A stretch of DNA of 64,000 nt, from assembly GCA_023387335.1 (NCBI GenBank), contig JAEWIF010000026.1:248001-312000 (forward strand), in the 5' to 3' direction. The notes beneath the pieces were generated by a model that was given only the letters and a program-made list of their open reading frames with translations, did not search any database and had not been told where the DNA came from. Shown here one piece after another: positions 8,337-16,775 of the stretch. The first letter of the stretch is position 1; every line of letters begins with the position of its first letter. The stretch is from Pseudomonadota bacterium. GTDB lineage: Bacteria; Pseudomonadota; Gammaproteobacteria; Burkholderiales; Burkholderiaceae_C. Position numbers and translations under genes: made by a program.

Positions 8337-9275
8337 TCAGGGCAGCGGACGCGTGAGGTAGACGAGCTCGCGGCCGACGACGGCCTTGCGCGTCGGCATG
8401 AAGATCGTGCAGCCGTCGCACGGCGAGCGGATCTCGCGCTCGCCGTCGGTGGCGATCAGCTCACCGAGCGCGAACGACTCCATGCCGACGACCGGCCGCG
8501 AGAACCGCACGCGGCCGTCCTTCACGACCTCGGTCGACAGCATCTCGTAGCGCCGTGCCGGCGCGGGGGGCGCCCAGCCCGGGTCCGCGTCGATCAGCCC
8601 GAAGTGCGCGAGGAATCTGAGGGTCACTTCGACCGCGAGCTCGCCGGTGGCCTGCAGGAAGTGCTGGCCGCATTCGGCGACGAGCGCGACCCCGTCCGAC
8701 TGCGGATCGCCGTGGCGGCCGTGCAGGATGACGGGCGTTCCGGTGCCCAGGCCGTCCGGCATCACGAGATGGATCGCCGGCACGCCGATGGCGGCGGCGG
8801 CACGCGCATTGCGGTCGAAGGCCGGATAGACCCAGAAGGGTTCGACCGCCTGCGAGGTCGAATGCAGGTCCAGGATGTGGTCCGCCGCCGCGAGCACCGG
8901 CCGGAGTTCGCGCGCGCGGCGCAGCTCGGGGCTGCTCTCGCCGCCGTCGAGCCACTCCGGCGAAAAGATGCGGTTCAGGTTGTGCACCAGCTGCCGGCTC
9001 GCGAACGGATCGTCGTGCGAGAAGGACTCGTACGCCTCGACATTGGCGAAGCTCACGGTGAGCACGCCGCGCAGCGGCCGCACCTCGCGGTCGAGCAGGT
9101 GCGTCGCGGCGACCATCCCGCAGAACTCGTTGCCGTGGGTGAGCGCGTTGACCAGCACGTGCGGCCCGGGCCGTCCCGAGTCGAAGCGGTGCACGTAGGG
9201 GATGCCGGTGTTGCCGGCCCGGTACGGGGCCAGGTCGCGCGGCAGGAGTTCGAGGGTGGGGGCGGCGTCTGTCAT
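8337..9275 (-). CDS. succinylglutamate desuccinylase/aspartoacylase-family zinc hydrolase
   Basis: A 312-residue zinc carboxypeptidase-fold amidohydrolase. The metal triad is His47 and Glu50 in THGNEFCG plus His138 in ILDLHSTSQ; the substrate-carboxylate motif HNLNRIF follows at residues 98-104. The C-terminal 80 residues form the beta-rich domain usual in AstE/aspartoacylase proteins. It is not next to an arginine succinyltransferase operon, so the substrate, an N-acyl amino acid or related amide, is open. It converges with the crotonase gene 16 bases away and is divergent from the paa operon. Confidence 0.87.
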   Translation of the reverse strand: MTDAAPTLELLPRDLAPYRAGNTGIPYVHRFDSGRPGPHVLVNALTHGNEFCGMVAATHLLDREVRPLRGVLTVSFANVEAYESFSHDDPFASRQLVHNLNRIFSPEWLDGGESSPELRRARELRPVLAAADHILDLHSTSQAVEPFWVYPAFDRNARAAAAIGVPAIHLVMPDGLGTGTPVILHGRHGDPQSDGVALVAECGQHFLQATGELAVEVTLRFLAHFGLIDADPGWAPPAPARRYEMLSTEVVKDGRVRFSRPVVGMESFALGELIATDGEREIRSPCDGCTIFMPTRKAVVGRELVYLTRPLP

Positions 9276-9298
9276 TCGCCCAATTTTCCGCTGTCGGC

Positions 9299-9326
9299 TT
9301 GCGGTTTCCCGTCGCTTTGCTATTAT
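9299..9326 (+). promoter_or_regulatory. predicted sigma70 promoter of the paa operon
   Basis: TTGCGG at 9299-9304 and TATTAT at 9321-9326 are separated by 16 bases and lie 50 bases before the paaA start. They match four and four bases of the sigma70 consensus. The repressor palindrome begins three bases after the -10 hexamer. This is the only good promoter-like pair in the gap. Confidence 0.6.
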
Positions 9327-9328
9327 CG

Positions 9329-9342
9329 ACCGACCGGTCGGT
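9329..9342. promoter_or_regulatory. TetR-type operator of the paa operon
   Basis: ACCGACCGGTCGGT is a perfect 14-base palindrome, the classic shape of a TetR-family operator (ACCGACCGGTCGGT). It sits directly downstream of the predicted -10 box, where a bound dimer would block initiation. The tetR gene at 13056 within the same operon is the obvious ligand-responsive repressor, giving negative autoregulation. By analogy with PaaR/PaaX systems the inducer is probably phenylacetyl-CoA; that part is inference. Confidence 0.78.
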
Positions 9343-9375
9343 TAAAGCCGATCCGCAAATCTGCAAGGAGACGGG

Positions 9376-10383
9376 ATGTACACCCAGGCGATGGACACCA
9401 TGGGCAAGGACGAGGCGGGCGGCAAGCCGCTGCGTTCGGCCGACGAGATGCGGTTGCAGGAACGGTTCGACGAGCGCATCGACGCCGGCGACTTCATCGA
9501 ACCCAAGGACTGGATGCCGGACCACTACCGCAAGACGCTGGTGCGGCAGATCAGCCAGCACGCGCATTCGGAGATCGTGGGCATGCTGCCCGAGGGCAAC
9601 TGGATCTCGCGCGCGCCCACGCTCAAGCGCAAGGCGATCCTGCTGGCCAAGGTGCAGGACGAGGGCGGCCACGGGCTGTACCTCTATTCCGCCGCGGAGA
9701 CGCTGGGCACCTCGCGCGACCAGATGATCGAGGCGCTGCACAGCGGCAAGGCCAAGTACAGCTCGATCTTCAACTACCCCACGCTGACCTGGGCCGACGT
9801 CGGCGTGATCGGCTGGCTGGTGGACGGCGCGGCCATCATGAACCAGGTGCCGATCTGCCGCTGCTCGTACGGGCCGTACGCGCGCGCCATGATCCGCATC
9901 TGCCGCGAGGAGAGCTTCCACCAGCGCCAGGGCTTCGAGTCGCTGCTGACCATGATGGAAAAGGGCACCGACGCGCAGAAGGCCATGGTGCAGGACGCGG
10001 TCGACCGCTGGTGGTGGCCGTCCATCATGATGTTCGGCCCGCCGGACGACCAGTCGCCCAACTCGGCGCAGTCGATGCGCTGGGGCATCAAGCGGGTGTC
10101 CAACGACGAACTGCGCCAGCGATTCGTCGATGCCACCGTGGAGCAGGCCAAGGTGCTGGGCGTCACGCCGCCCGATCCCGACCTGAAGTGGAACGAGGAG
10201 CGCCAGCACTACGACTTCGGCGCCATCGACTGGGACGAGTTCTGGAACGTGATCCAGGGCAACGGCCCGTGCAACAAGGACCGCCTGGCCGCGCGCGTGA
10301 AGGCGTGGGAAGAGGGGGCATGGGTGCGCGAGGCCGCGCTGGCCTACGCCGCGAAACAGCAGCCGATGAAGGAGGCCGCATGA
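9376..10383 (+). CDS. paaA: 1,2-phenylacetyl-CoA epoxidase, catalytic subunit PaaA
   Basis: Catalytic subunit of the multicomponent monooxygenase that epoxidises the aromatic ring of phenylacetyl-CoA. The 335-residue length and the di-iron ligands in a ferritin-like four-helix bundle fit: DEGGHGLYLY near residue 100 and CREESFHQRQGF near residue 177 supply E-x-x-H pairs. The C-terminal FGAIDWDEFW is characteristic. A strong AAGGAG lies six bases before the ATG at 9376. It is the first gene of paaABCDE-tetR-paaZ. Confidence 0.97.
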   Translation: MYTQAMDTMGKDEAGGKPLRSADEMRLQERFDERIDAGDFIEPKDWMPDHYRKTLVRQISQHAHSEIVGMLPEGNWISRAPTLKRKAILLAKVQDEGGHGLYLYSAAETLGTSRDQMIEALHSGKAKYSSIFNYPTLTWADVGVIGWLVDGAAIMNQVPICRCSYGPYARAMIRICREESFHQRQGFESLLTMMEKGTDAQKAMVQDAVDRWWWPSIMMFGPPDDQSPNSAQSMRWGIKRVSNDELRQRFVDATVEQAKVLGVTPPDPDLKWNEERQHYDFGAIDWDEFWNVIQGNGPCNKDRLAARVKAWEEGAWVREAALAYAAKQQPMKEAA

Positions 10384-10679
10384 GCGACGAGAACGTGAAT
10401 ACCGAATGGCCGCTGTGGGAAGTGTTCGTGCGGACCAAGGCGGGCCTGGACCACAAGCATTGCGGCAGCCTGCACGCCGCCGACGCGAAGATGGCCATCC
10501 AGATGGCGCGCGACGTCTACACCCGGCGCCAGGAAGGCAACAGCGTGTGGGTGGTGCGCTCCGACCACATCGTGGCCAGCGATCCCGGGGACAAGGACAT
10601 GTACTTCGACCCGATGGAGGACAAGGTGTACCGGCACCCGACCTTCTACAAGCTGCCCGGCTCCGTGGACCACATGTGA
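10380..10679 (+). CDS. paaB: 1,2-phenylacetyl-CoA epoxidase subunit PaaB
   Basis: Small structural subunit of 99 residues that bridges PaaAC heterodimers. Recognisable segments are WPLWEVFVRTKAGLDHKHCG, DAKMAIQMARDVYTRR and NSVWVVRS, ending in MEDKVYRHPTFYKLP. The ATG overlaps the paaA stop in an ATGA arrangement, indicating coupled translation. Length and order match PaaB elsewhere. Confidence 0.96.
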   Translation: MSDENVNTEWPLWEVFVRTKAGLDHKHCGSLHAADAKMAIQMARDVYTRRQEGNSVWVVRSDHIVASDPGDKDMYFDPMEDKVYRHPTFYKLPGSVDHM

Positions 10680-11464
10680 GCACGGCCATGGCTTCCGCAT
10701 CCGTCACCGTCAGCCCCGCGCCCGCCGTGCAGTACCTGCTGCGCGTGGGCGACACCGCGCTCATCCTCGGCCAGCGCCTGGGCGAGTGGACCGGCCACGC
10801 GCCCGTGCTCGAGGAGGACATCGCCCTGGCCAACATGGCGCTGGACCTCGTGGGCCAGGCGCGCGCACTGCTCACCCACGCCGGCTCGCTGGAGGGCCAG
10901 GGCCTGGACGAGGACCAGCTCGCGTTCCTGCGCGAGGAGCGCGACTTCCACAACGTGACGCTGGTGGAGCTGCCGCGCGGCGACTTCGCGGCCACGGTGC
11001 TGCGCAACGCCATGCTGGCCACCTTCTTCCGCCTGCTGTGGCAACGGCTGCGCGACTCGTCCGACGCCGAGGTCGCCGGCATCGCCGAGAAGGCGATCAA
11101 GGAAGCGCGCTACCACCAGCAGCACGCCGCCGACTGGGTGGTGCGCCTGGGGCAGGGCACCGAGGAATCGCGCCGGCGCATGGTCGCCGCGGTGGACCAG
11201 CTGTGGCGCTACTCGGCCGAGCTCTTCACCGACGACGCCGTGGACGAGCAGGCGGCGGCCAGCGGCCTGGGCCCGCGCTGGAGCGAGCTCAAGCCGCAGT
11301 GGGACACCGAGATGGGCGCCGTGCTGCAGCACGCGGGACTGGAAGCCCCGGCGCCCGGCCAGTTCCTCTCCGCCGGCAAGCGCGGCCAGCACAGCGAGCA
11401 CATGGGCTACATCCTGGCCGAGATGCAGTACCTGCAGCGCACCTACCCGGGCGGCGAATGGTGA
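10676..11464 (+). CDS. paaC: 1,2-phenylacetyl-CoA epoxidase subunit PaaC
   Basis: The non-catalytic di-iron-fold partner that forms the structural heterodimer with PaaA. Typical motifs: YLLRVGDTALILGQRLGEW, ALDLVGQARALL, EERDFHNVTLVELPRGDF and KEARYHQQHAADWVVRLGQG. I chose the GTG at 10676, which overlaps the paaB stop by four bases and gives MSTAMASAS; an ATG at 10688 is the alternative. Neither has a strong ribosome binding site, so coupled translation is likely. 262 residues from the GTG, normal for the family. Confidence 0.95.
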   Translation: MSTAMASASVTVSPAPAVQYLLRVGDTALILGQRLGEWTGHAPVLEEDIALANMALDLVGQARALLTHAGSLEGQGLDEDQLAFLREERDFHNVTLVELPRGDFAATVLRNAMLATFFRLLWQRLRDSSDAEVAGIAEKAIKEARYHQQHAADWVVRLGQGTEESRRRMVAAVDQLWRYSAELFTDDAVDEQAAASGLGPRWSELKPQWDTEMGAVLQHAGLEAPAPGQFLSAGKRGQHSEHMGYILAEMQYLQRTYPGGEW

Positions 11465-11967
11465 TGGCCGCGCAGGATCGCGTCCGCCGCGCCTGGGACG
11501 TGCTGGACACCGTGCTCGACCCGGAAGTGCCGGCGCTCTCGTTGCGCGACCTGGGCATCGTGCGCGACGTCATCGACCACGGCGCCGAGCTGGAGATCGT
11601 GCTCACGCCCACCTATTCCGGCTGCCCGGCCACCGAGGTGATCGAGCGCAGCGTGCTCGAGGCGATGCAGGCCGAGGGCCTGGCGCCCGCGCGCGCCACG
11701 CTGCGCCGCGCGCCCGCCTGGACCACCGACTGGATCAGCGACGAGGGCCGCCGCAAGCTGCGCGAGTACGGCATCGCGCCGCCCGGACCGGCGATGCCCG
11801 ACGAGGGCGTCCCCATCCGCCTCTTCCGCCGCGAAAGCGCCGTCGCCTGCCCGCACTGCGGCAGCCTGCACACCGAGAAGCTGTCCGCTTTCGGTTCCAC
11901 CGCCTGCAAGGCGCTGCACCGCTGCCTGTCGTGCCGCGAGCCGTTCGAGCATTTCAAGCCGATATGA
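11458..11967 (+). CDS. paaD: 1,2-phenylacetyl-CoA epoxidase subunit PaaD
   Basis: Accessory subunit needed for activity, thought to help iron-sulfur maturation. Residues 1-95 form a MIP18/DUF59-type domain (DPEVPALSLRDLGIVRDV, TPTYSGCPATEVIE). The C-terminal part has a zinc-ribbon-like pair, CPHCGS and CLSCREPFEHF. ATG codons exist at 11458 and 11464; both overlap the end of paaC, the second in a TGATG arrangement, and the true start is not decidable by eye. 169 residues from the first ATG. Confidence 0.94.
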   Translation: MVMAAQDRVRRAWDVLDTVLDPEVPALSLRDLGIVRDVIDHGAELEIVLTPTYSGCPATEVIERSVLEAMQAEGLAPARATLRRAPAWTTDWISDEGRRKLREYGIAPPGPAMPDEGVPIRLFRRESAVACPHCGSLHTEKLSAFGSTACKALHRCLSCREPFEHFKPI

Positions 11968-13052
11968 ACACCCCGCTCTTCCATCCCCTGAAGGTCCGCT
12001 CCATCACGCCCGACACGCAGGAGGCGGTGGTCGTCGCCTTCGAGGTGCCGCCCGACCTGCAGCCGGTGTTCGGCTTCACCCAGGGCCAGTACCTCACGCT
12101 GCGCAAGGAGATCGACGGCGAGGACCTGCGCCGCTCGTACTCGATCTGCGCCGGCGTCGACGACGGCGAGCTGCGCGTGGGCGTGCGCAAGGTGCGCGGC
12201 GGCGTCTTCTCCAACTGGATCAACGAGCACTTGCAGCCCGGCGACACCATCAACGTGATGGCGCCGCAGGGCCGCTTCTTCGTGCCGATCGACCCGCAGG
12301 CGCGGCGCCACCACGTGGGCATCGCGGGCGGCAGCGGCATCACGCCGATCCTCTCGATCATGAAGACGGTGCTGGCGCGCGAGCCGGGCAGCCAGTTCAC
12401 CCTGATCTACGGCAACCGCAGCCTCAAGTCCACGATGTTCAAGGAGGAGATCGAGGACCTGAAGGACCGCTACATGACGCGGCTGGTGCTGCACCACGTG
12501 TTCTCCGACGAGCACACGGACGCGCCGATCAACATGGGCGTGATGAACCGCGACAAGATCGGCGACTTCCTGCGCACCGTGGTGCCGGCCGGGCGCGTGG
12601 ACCACGTGTTCGTCTGCGGGCCGTTCCAGATGAACGACGAGGCCGAGGCCGCGCTGCTGGCCGCGGGCGTGCCGGAAGACCGCATCCACATCGAGCGCTT
12701 CGGCGTGCCGCTGCCGGCGGCCGGTGCGGTGGGCGCGGTGATGCACCAGCCCAGCCCGGACGACGCCGAGCAGGCCAGGGTGGTCATCATCCGCGACGGC
12801 CTGCAGCGCGAGATCACCTTCACCCGCGACCAGCCCAGCATCCTGGACTGCGCCTCGGCCGCCGGCATGGAAGTGCCGTTCTCCTGCACCTCCGGCGTGT
12901 GCGGCACATGCCGCGCCAAGCTGGTGGAAGGGCAGGTGCGCATGGAGCGCAACTTCGCGCTGGACAAGAAGGAAGTGGCGGCCGGCTTCGTGCTGACCTG
13001 CCAGGCGCATCCGACCACCGACCGCGTCGTCCTCTCCTTCGACGAGCGATAA
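11964..13052 (+). CDS. paaE: 1,2-phenylacetyl-CoA epoxidase reductase PaaE
   Basis: Passes electrons from NADPH through FAD and a [2Fe-2S] cluster to PaaA. The 362 residues are arranged as a ferredoxin-NADP reductase module (FAD motif RRSYSICAG near residue 54, nucleotide motif GIAGGSGITPILS near 112) followed by a plant-type ferredoxin with CTSGVCGTC and a fourth cysteine in VLTCQAHP. The ATG overlaps the paaD stop by four bases. Confidence 0.96.
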   Translation: MNTPLFHPLKVRSITPDTQEAVVVAFEVPPDLQPVFGFTQGQYLTLRKEIDGEDLRRSYSICAGVDDGELRVGVRKVRGGVFSNWINEHLQPGDTINVMAPQGRFFVPIDPQARRHHVGIAGGSGITPILSIMKTVLAREPGSQFTLIYGNRSLKSTMFKEEIEDLKDRYMTRLVLHHVFSDEHTDAPINMGVMNRDKIGDFLRTVVPAGRVDHVFVCGPFQMNDEAEAALLAAGVPEDRIHIERFGVPLPAAGAVGAVMHQPSPDDAEQARVVIIRDGLQREITFTRDQPSILDCASAAGMEVPFSCTSGVCGTCRAKLVEGQVRMERNFALDKKEVAAGFVLTCQAHPTTDRVVLSFDER

Positions 13053-13055
13053 CCG

Positions 13056-13673
13056 ATGGGCCGCGGCCGCCACGCCGGATACGAAGACCAGCGCGAAGCC
13101 ATCCTGGCCAGCGCGGCGCGCCTCTTCGCCACGCAGGGCTACTCGGCGACGTCGATGAACCAGGTGGCCGAGGCCTGCGGGCTGTCCAAGGCCACGCTCT
13201 ACCACTACTACCGCGACAAGTACGCGCTGCTGTTCTCCATCGCCGACACCCACGTGGAGCGGCTGCAGCGCATCACGCGCGAGGACGGCGAGCTGCGCAC
13301 GCTGATCGCGCGCCTGGTCGAGGAATACGCCGACGCGCAGGACGAGCACTGGGTGCTGACCAGCGAGGTGCGCTTCCTCGAGCCGGCCGACCGCCGCCGC
13401 ATCCTGGACCGCGAGCGCGAGGTCGTCGCGGCCTTCGCGTCCCGCGTCTCGGCGATGCGGCCCGACCTGGACGAGGCCGCCCTGGCCAAGCCGCTGACCA
13501 TGCTGCTGTTCGGCATGGTCAACTGGATGTTCACCTGGATGAAGCCGGACGGCGCGCTGGACCACGCGGCGATGGCGCCGGTGGTGGCGGACATGTTCCT
13601 GGGTGGCCTGCAATCGGTGCAGCGGCCCGAAGGCCGGCAGCACCAGAGGGAAAAAGACAAGGAGACTTCATGA
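13056..13673 (+). CDS. paaR: TetR-family repressor of the paa operon
   Basis: A 205-residue TetR regulator. Residues 10-58 are the DNA-binding domain: AILASAARLFATQGYSATSMNQVAEACGL in sense and LSKATLYHYYRDKYALLF as recognition helix and anchor. The rest is the ligand-binding helical domain. It sits three bases after paaE and overlaps paaZ, so it is made with the pathway. The perfect TetR palindrome at the operon's promoter (9329-9342) supports autorepression relieved by a pathway CoA ester. The symbol follows PaaR proteins with the same role and is an inference. Confidence 0.85.
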   Translation: MGRGRHAGYEDQREAILASAARLFATQGYSATSMNQVAEACGLSKATLYHYYRDKYALLFSIADTHVERLQRITREDGELRTLIARLVEEYADAQDEHWVLTSEVRFLEPADRRRILDREREVVAAFASRVSAMRPDLDEAALAKPLTMLLFGMVNWMFTWMKPDGALDHAAMAPVVADMFLGGLQSVQRPEGRQHQREKDKETS

Positions 13674-15718
13674 GCACCCCCGTTCTTCAAAGCTACATGG
13701 CCGGCCGCTGGCAGGGCCGCGAGGCCGCTCAGGCGCTGCGCAGCGCCGTCAACGGCAAGCCGGTCGCCAGCACGCATGGCGACAAGCTCGACTTCGCCGA
13801 AGCCGTGCAGCACGCGCGCAAGGTCGGCGTCCCCAACCTGCTCAAGCTCGATTTCCAGGAGCGCGCCGAGCGGCTCAAGGCGCTGGCCAGGTTCCTCTCC
13901 GAACGCAAGGAGGAGCTCTACGCCGTCTCGGCCCACACCGGCGCCACGCGCACCGACAGCTGGATCGACATCGAAGGCGGCAGCGGCACGCTGTTCGCGT
14001 ACGCCGGCGTGGGCGCGAACGAGCTGCCCTCGGGCAACGTGGTGCACGAAGGCCCGGCGATCGCGCTGGGCAAGAAGGGCGCGTTCGCGGGCACCCACAT
14101 CCTGGTGCCGCGCGGCGGGCTGGCGGTGCACATCAACGCCTTCAACTTCCCGGTGTGGGGCCTGCTCGAGAAGTTCGCGCCCAGCTTCCTGGCCGGCGTG
14201 CCCTGCATCGGCAAGCCCGCCACCGCCACCAGCTACCTCACCGAGAAGGCGGTGCGGCTGATGGTCGAGTCGGGCCTGCTGCCCGAGGGCAGCCTGCAGC
14301 TCGTGATCGGTTCCACGGGCGACCTGCTCGATCGCCTGGACGGCGCCGACATGGTCACCTTCACCGGCTCGGCCGACACGGCGGCCAAACTGCGCGTGCA
14401 TCCCAACCTCATCCGGCATTCGGTCCCGTTCAACGCCGAGGCCGATTCGCTCAACATGGCCGTGCTGGCACCCGACGTCACGCCCGACGACGAGGAGTTC
14501 GACCTCTTCGTCAAGGAGGTCGTGCGCGAGATGACGGTCAAGGCCGGCCAGAAGTGCACGGCCATCCGCCGCGCCATCGTGCCGCGCAAGCACGTGGACG
14601 AGGTCGCCAAGCGCCTCAAGGCACGCCTGGCCAAGGTCGTGGTCGGCGATCCGTCGCTGGAGGAAGTGCGCATGGGCGCGCTCGCTTCGCTCGACCAGCG
14701 CAGCGACGTCGCGGCCCGCGTGCAGGCGCTGATGAAGAACGCCGAGCTGGTGTTCGGCGAGAAGGACGGCTTCGCGCCGCGCGGCGAAGGCGTGGCCGAA
14801 GGCGCGTTCTTCGCGCCCACGCTGCTGCTGGCCAGGAACCCGGCCGGCGACGACGGCGTGCACGACATCGAGGCCTTCGGCCCGGTCAGCACGCTGATGG
14901 CCTACGAGGACCTGGACGAGGCGCTGGTCCTCGCGGCCAAGGGCAAGGGCAGCCTGGTCGGCACGCTGGTGACGAAAGATCCGGCCGTCGCGGCGCGCTT
15001 CGTGCCGGCCGCCGCGGCCACGCACGGCCGCATCCTGGTGCTGGACCGCGAGGCGGCCGCCGAATCCACCGGCCACGGTTCGCCGCTGCCCCAGCTCAAG
15101 CACGGCGGCCCCGGCCGCGCGGGCGGTGGCGAGGAACTGGGCGGCCTGCGCGCCGTCAAGCACTACCTGCAGCGCGCGGCGGTCCAGGGCTCGCCGACCA
15201 TGCTCGCGGCCGTGACCGGTGAACACGTGCGCGGCGCGAAGGTGCGCGAGAGCGAGGTCCATCCGTTCCGCCGCCACTTCGAGGACCTGCGGATCGGCGA
15301 CTCGCTGCTGACCCACCGCCGCACGGTCACCGAAGCGGACATCGTCGCTTTCGGCGGCCTGTCGGGCGACTACTTCTACATGCACTTCGACGACATCGCG
15401 GCCAGGGAGAGCCCGTTCGGCAAGCGCATCGCGCACGGGTACTTCGTGCTGTCGGCGGCGGCGGGGCTCTTCGTCTCGCCCGCGCCGGGGCCGGTGCTGG
15501 CCAACTACGGGCTGGACACGCTGCGCTTCGTCAAGCCGGTCGGCATCGGCGACACCATCCAGGCCCGCCTGACCGCCAAGCGCAAGATCGACAAGCGCAA
15601 GAAGGACGCCAAGGGCGTGGGGCAGGGCGTCGTCGCCTGGGACGTGGAAGTCACGAACCAGGACGGTGAGCTGGTGGCCAGCTACGACATCCTGACCCTG
15701 GTGGCCAAGCGCCAGTAA
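13670..15718 (+). CDS. paaZ: bifunctional oxepin-CoA hydrolase / 3-oxo-5,6-dehydrosuberyl-CoA semialdehyde dehydrogenase PaaZ
   Basis: Opens the oxepin-CoA ring and oxidises the resulting semialdehyde. The N-terminal 520 residues are an aldehyde dehydrogenase with Glu257 (NAEADSLN) and Cys296 (AGQKCTAI), one off the E. coli numbering of 256 and 295. The C-terminal 140 residues are an (R)-hydratase (MaoC hot-dog) domain with GDYFYMHFD and AHGYFVLSAAAG. AAGGAG precedes the ATG, which overlaps the tetR stop by four bases. 682 residues, full length. The later beta-oxidation genes (paaF, G, H, J) and the ligase paaK are not in this window. Confidence 0.95.
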   Translation: MSTPVLQSYMAGRWQGREAAQALRSAVNGKPVASTHGDKLDFAEAVQHARKVGVPNLLKLDFQERAERLKALARFLSERKEELYAVSAHTGATRTDSWIDIEGGSGTLFAYAGVGANELPSGNVVHEGPAIALGKKGAFAGTHILVPRGGLAVHINAFNFPVWGLLEKFAPSFLAGVPCIGKPATATSYLTEKAVRLMVESGLLPEGSLQLVIGSTGDLLDRLDGADMVTFTGSADTAAKLRVHPNLIRHSVPFNAEADSLNMAVLAPDVTPDDEEFDLFVKEVVREMTVKAGQKCTAIRRAIVPRKHVDEVAKRLKARLAKVVVGDPSLEEVRMGALASLDQRSDVAARVQALMKNAELVFGEKDGFAPRGEGVAEGAFFAPTLLLARNPAGDDGVHDIEAFGPVSTLMAYEDLDEALVLAAKGKGSLVGTLVTKDPAVAARFVPAAAATHGRILVLDREAAAESTGHGSPLPQLKHGGPGRAGGGEELGGLRAVKHYLQRAAVQGSPTMLAAVTGEHVRGAKVRESEVHPFRRHFEDLRIGDSLLTHRRTVTEADIVAFGGLSGDYFYMHFDDIAARESPFGKRIAHGYFVLSAAAGLFVSPAPGPVLANYGLDTLRFVKPVGIGDTIQARLTAKRKIDKRKKDAKGVGQGVVAWDVEVTNQDGELVASYDILTLVAKRQ

Positions 15719-15727
15719 GCTCGCCGG

Positions 15728-16759
15728 GTGAATTCCCTAGAAGACATCCGCCACCGCCTGCGCTCGGCCGGCGCCGGCCCCGCGCACGAGCGCCGCGTGC
15801 TGCGCCTCTGGTCGCACGGGCTGCCGCAGGACAGCGGGCCGCGGGCGATCGAAAGCTTCCTGCCGCAACGGCTGCGCGACGAGCTGCCCGGCATCACCGA
15901 CGAACTCGCCGGCCTCGCGCGCCTGGTCTCGCAGCATCCCGGCGAAGACGGTTCGGTGCGCCTGCTGGTGCGCCTGGCCGACGGGCAGACCTGCGAGAGC
16001 GTGCTGCTGCCGCGCGGCGGCCTGTGCGTGTCCACGCAGATCGGTTGCGCGGTCGGTTGCCGCTTCTGCATGACGGGCCGCGAAGGCCTGCTGCGCCAGA
16101 TCGGCAGCGCCGAGATCGTGGCGCAGGTCGCGCTGGCGCGCACGCTTCGGCCGGTGCGCAAGGTCGTGTTCATGGGCATGGGCGAGCCGGCGCACAACCT
16201 GGCGCACGTGATGGACGCGATCGACTTCCTCGGCACGGTGGGCAACATCGGCCACAAGTCGCTGGTGTTCTCCACCGTCGGCGACGAGCGCGTTTTCGAG
16301 CGCCTGCCGCGCGGACCGGTCAAGCCCGCGCTCGCGCTGTCGCTGCACACCACGCGCGCCGACCTTCGCAATGAACTGCTGCCGCGCGCGCCGCGACTCA
16401 CGCCGGATGAGCTGGTCGAAGCGGGCGACGCGTACGCCCGCGCCACCGGCTATCCGCTGCAGGTGCAGTGGACGCTGCTGGACGGCGTGAACGACACGCC
16501 CGAGGAGGTCGAGGGCATCGTGCGCCTGCTGCACGGCCGATTCGCGGTGCTCAACATGATCCCGTACAACACCGTGCCGGACCTGCCGTACCGCCGGCCC
16601 GCGTGGGAGAAGGCCGCCGAGCTGGCGCGACAGCTGCACCGCCGCGGCGTGCTCACCAAGCTGCGCCGCTCGGCCGGGCAGGACGTGGACGGCGGCTGCG
16701 GCCAGCTGCGCGCGCGCGGCAAGGTGCAGCCGCTGGTGTTCTCGCCGGTTCCCGCCTGA
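15728..16759 (+). CDS. RlmN/Cfr-family radical SAM methyltransferase paralogue
   Basis: A 343-residue radical SAM enzyme of the 23S rRNA adenosine C2/C8 methyltransferase group. The [4Fe-4S] motif is CAVGCRFC near residue 105; GMGEPAHNL and SLHTTRADLRNELLP follow as in RlmN. The late cysteine in DVDGGCGQL corresponds to the methyl-carrying cysteine of RlmN. The N-terminus is short and lacks the longer accessory domain of the housekeeping enzyme, which suggests a paralogue and not the canonical rlmN. Start is a GTG at 15728, nine bases after paaZ; no good ribosome binding site is seen, so it may be coupled to the paa transcript. Confidence 0.82.
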   Translation: MNSLEDIRHRLRSAGAGPAHERRVLRLWSHGLPQDSGPRAIESFLPQRLRDELPGITDELAGLARLVSQHPGEDGSVRLLVRLADGQTCESVLLPRGGLCVSTQIGCAVGCRFCMTGREGLLRQIGSAEIVAQVALARTLRPVRKVVFMGMGEPAHNLAHVMDAIDFLGTVGNIGHKSLVFSTVGDERVFERLPRGPVKPALALSLHTTRADLRNELLPRAPRLTPDELVEAGDAYARATGYPLQVQWTLLDGVNDTPEEVEGIVRLLHGRFAVLNMIPYNTVPDLPYRRPAWEKAAELARQLHRRGVLTKLRRSAGQDVDGGCGQLRARGKVQPLVFSPVPA

Positions 16760-16775
16760 GCCTCGATCCGTGCCG

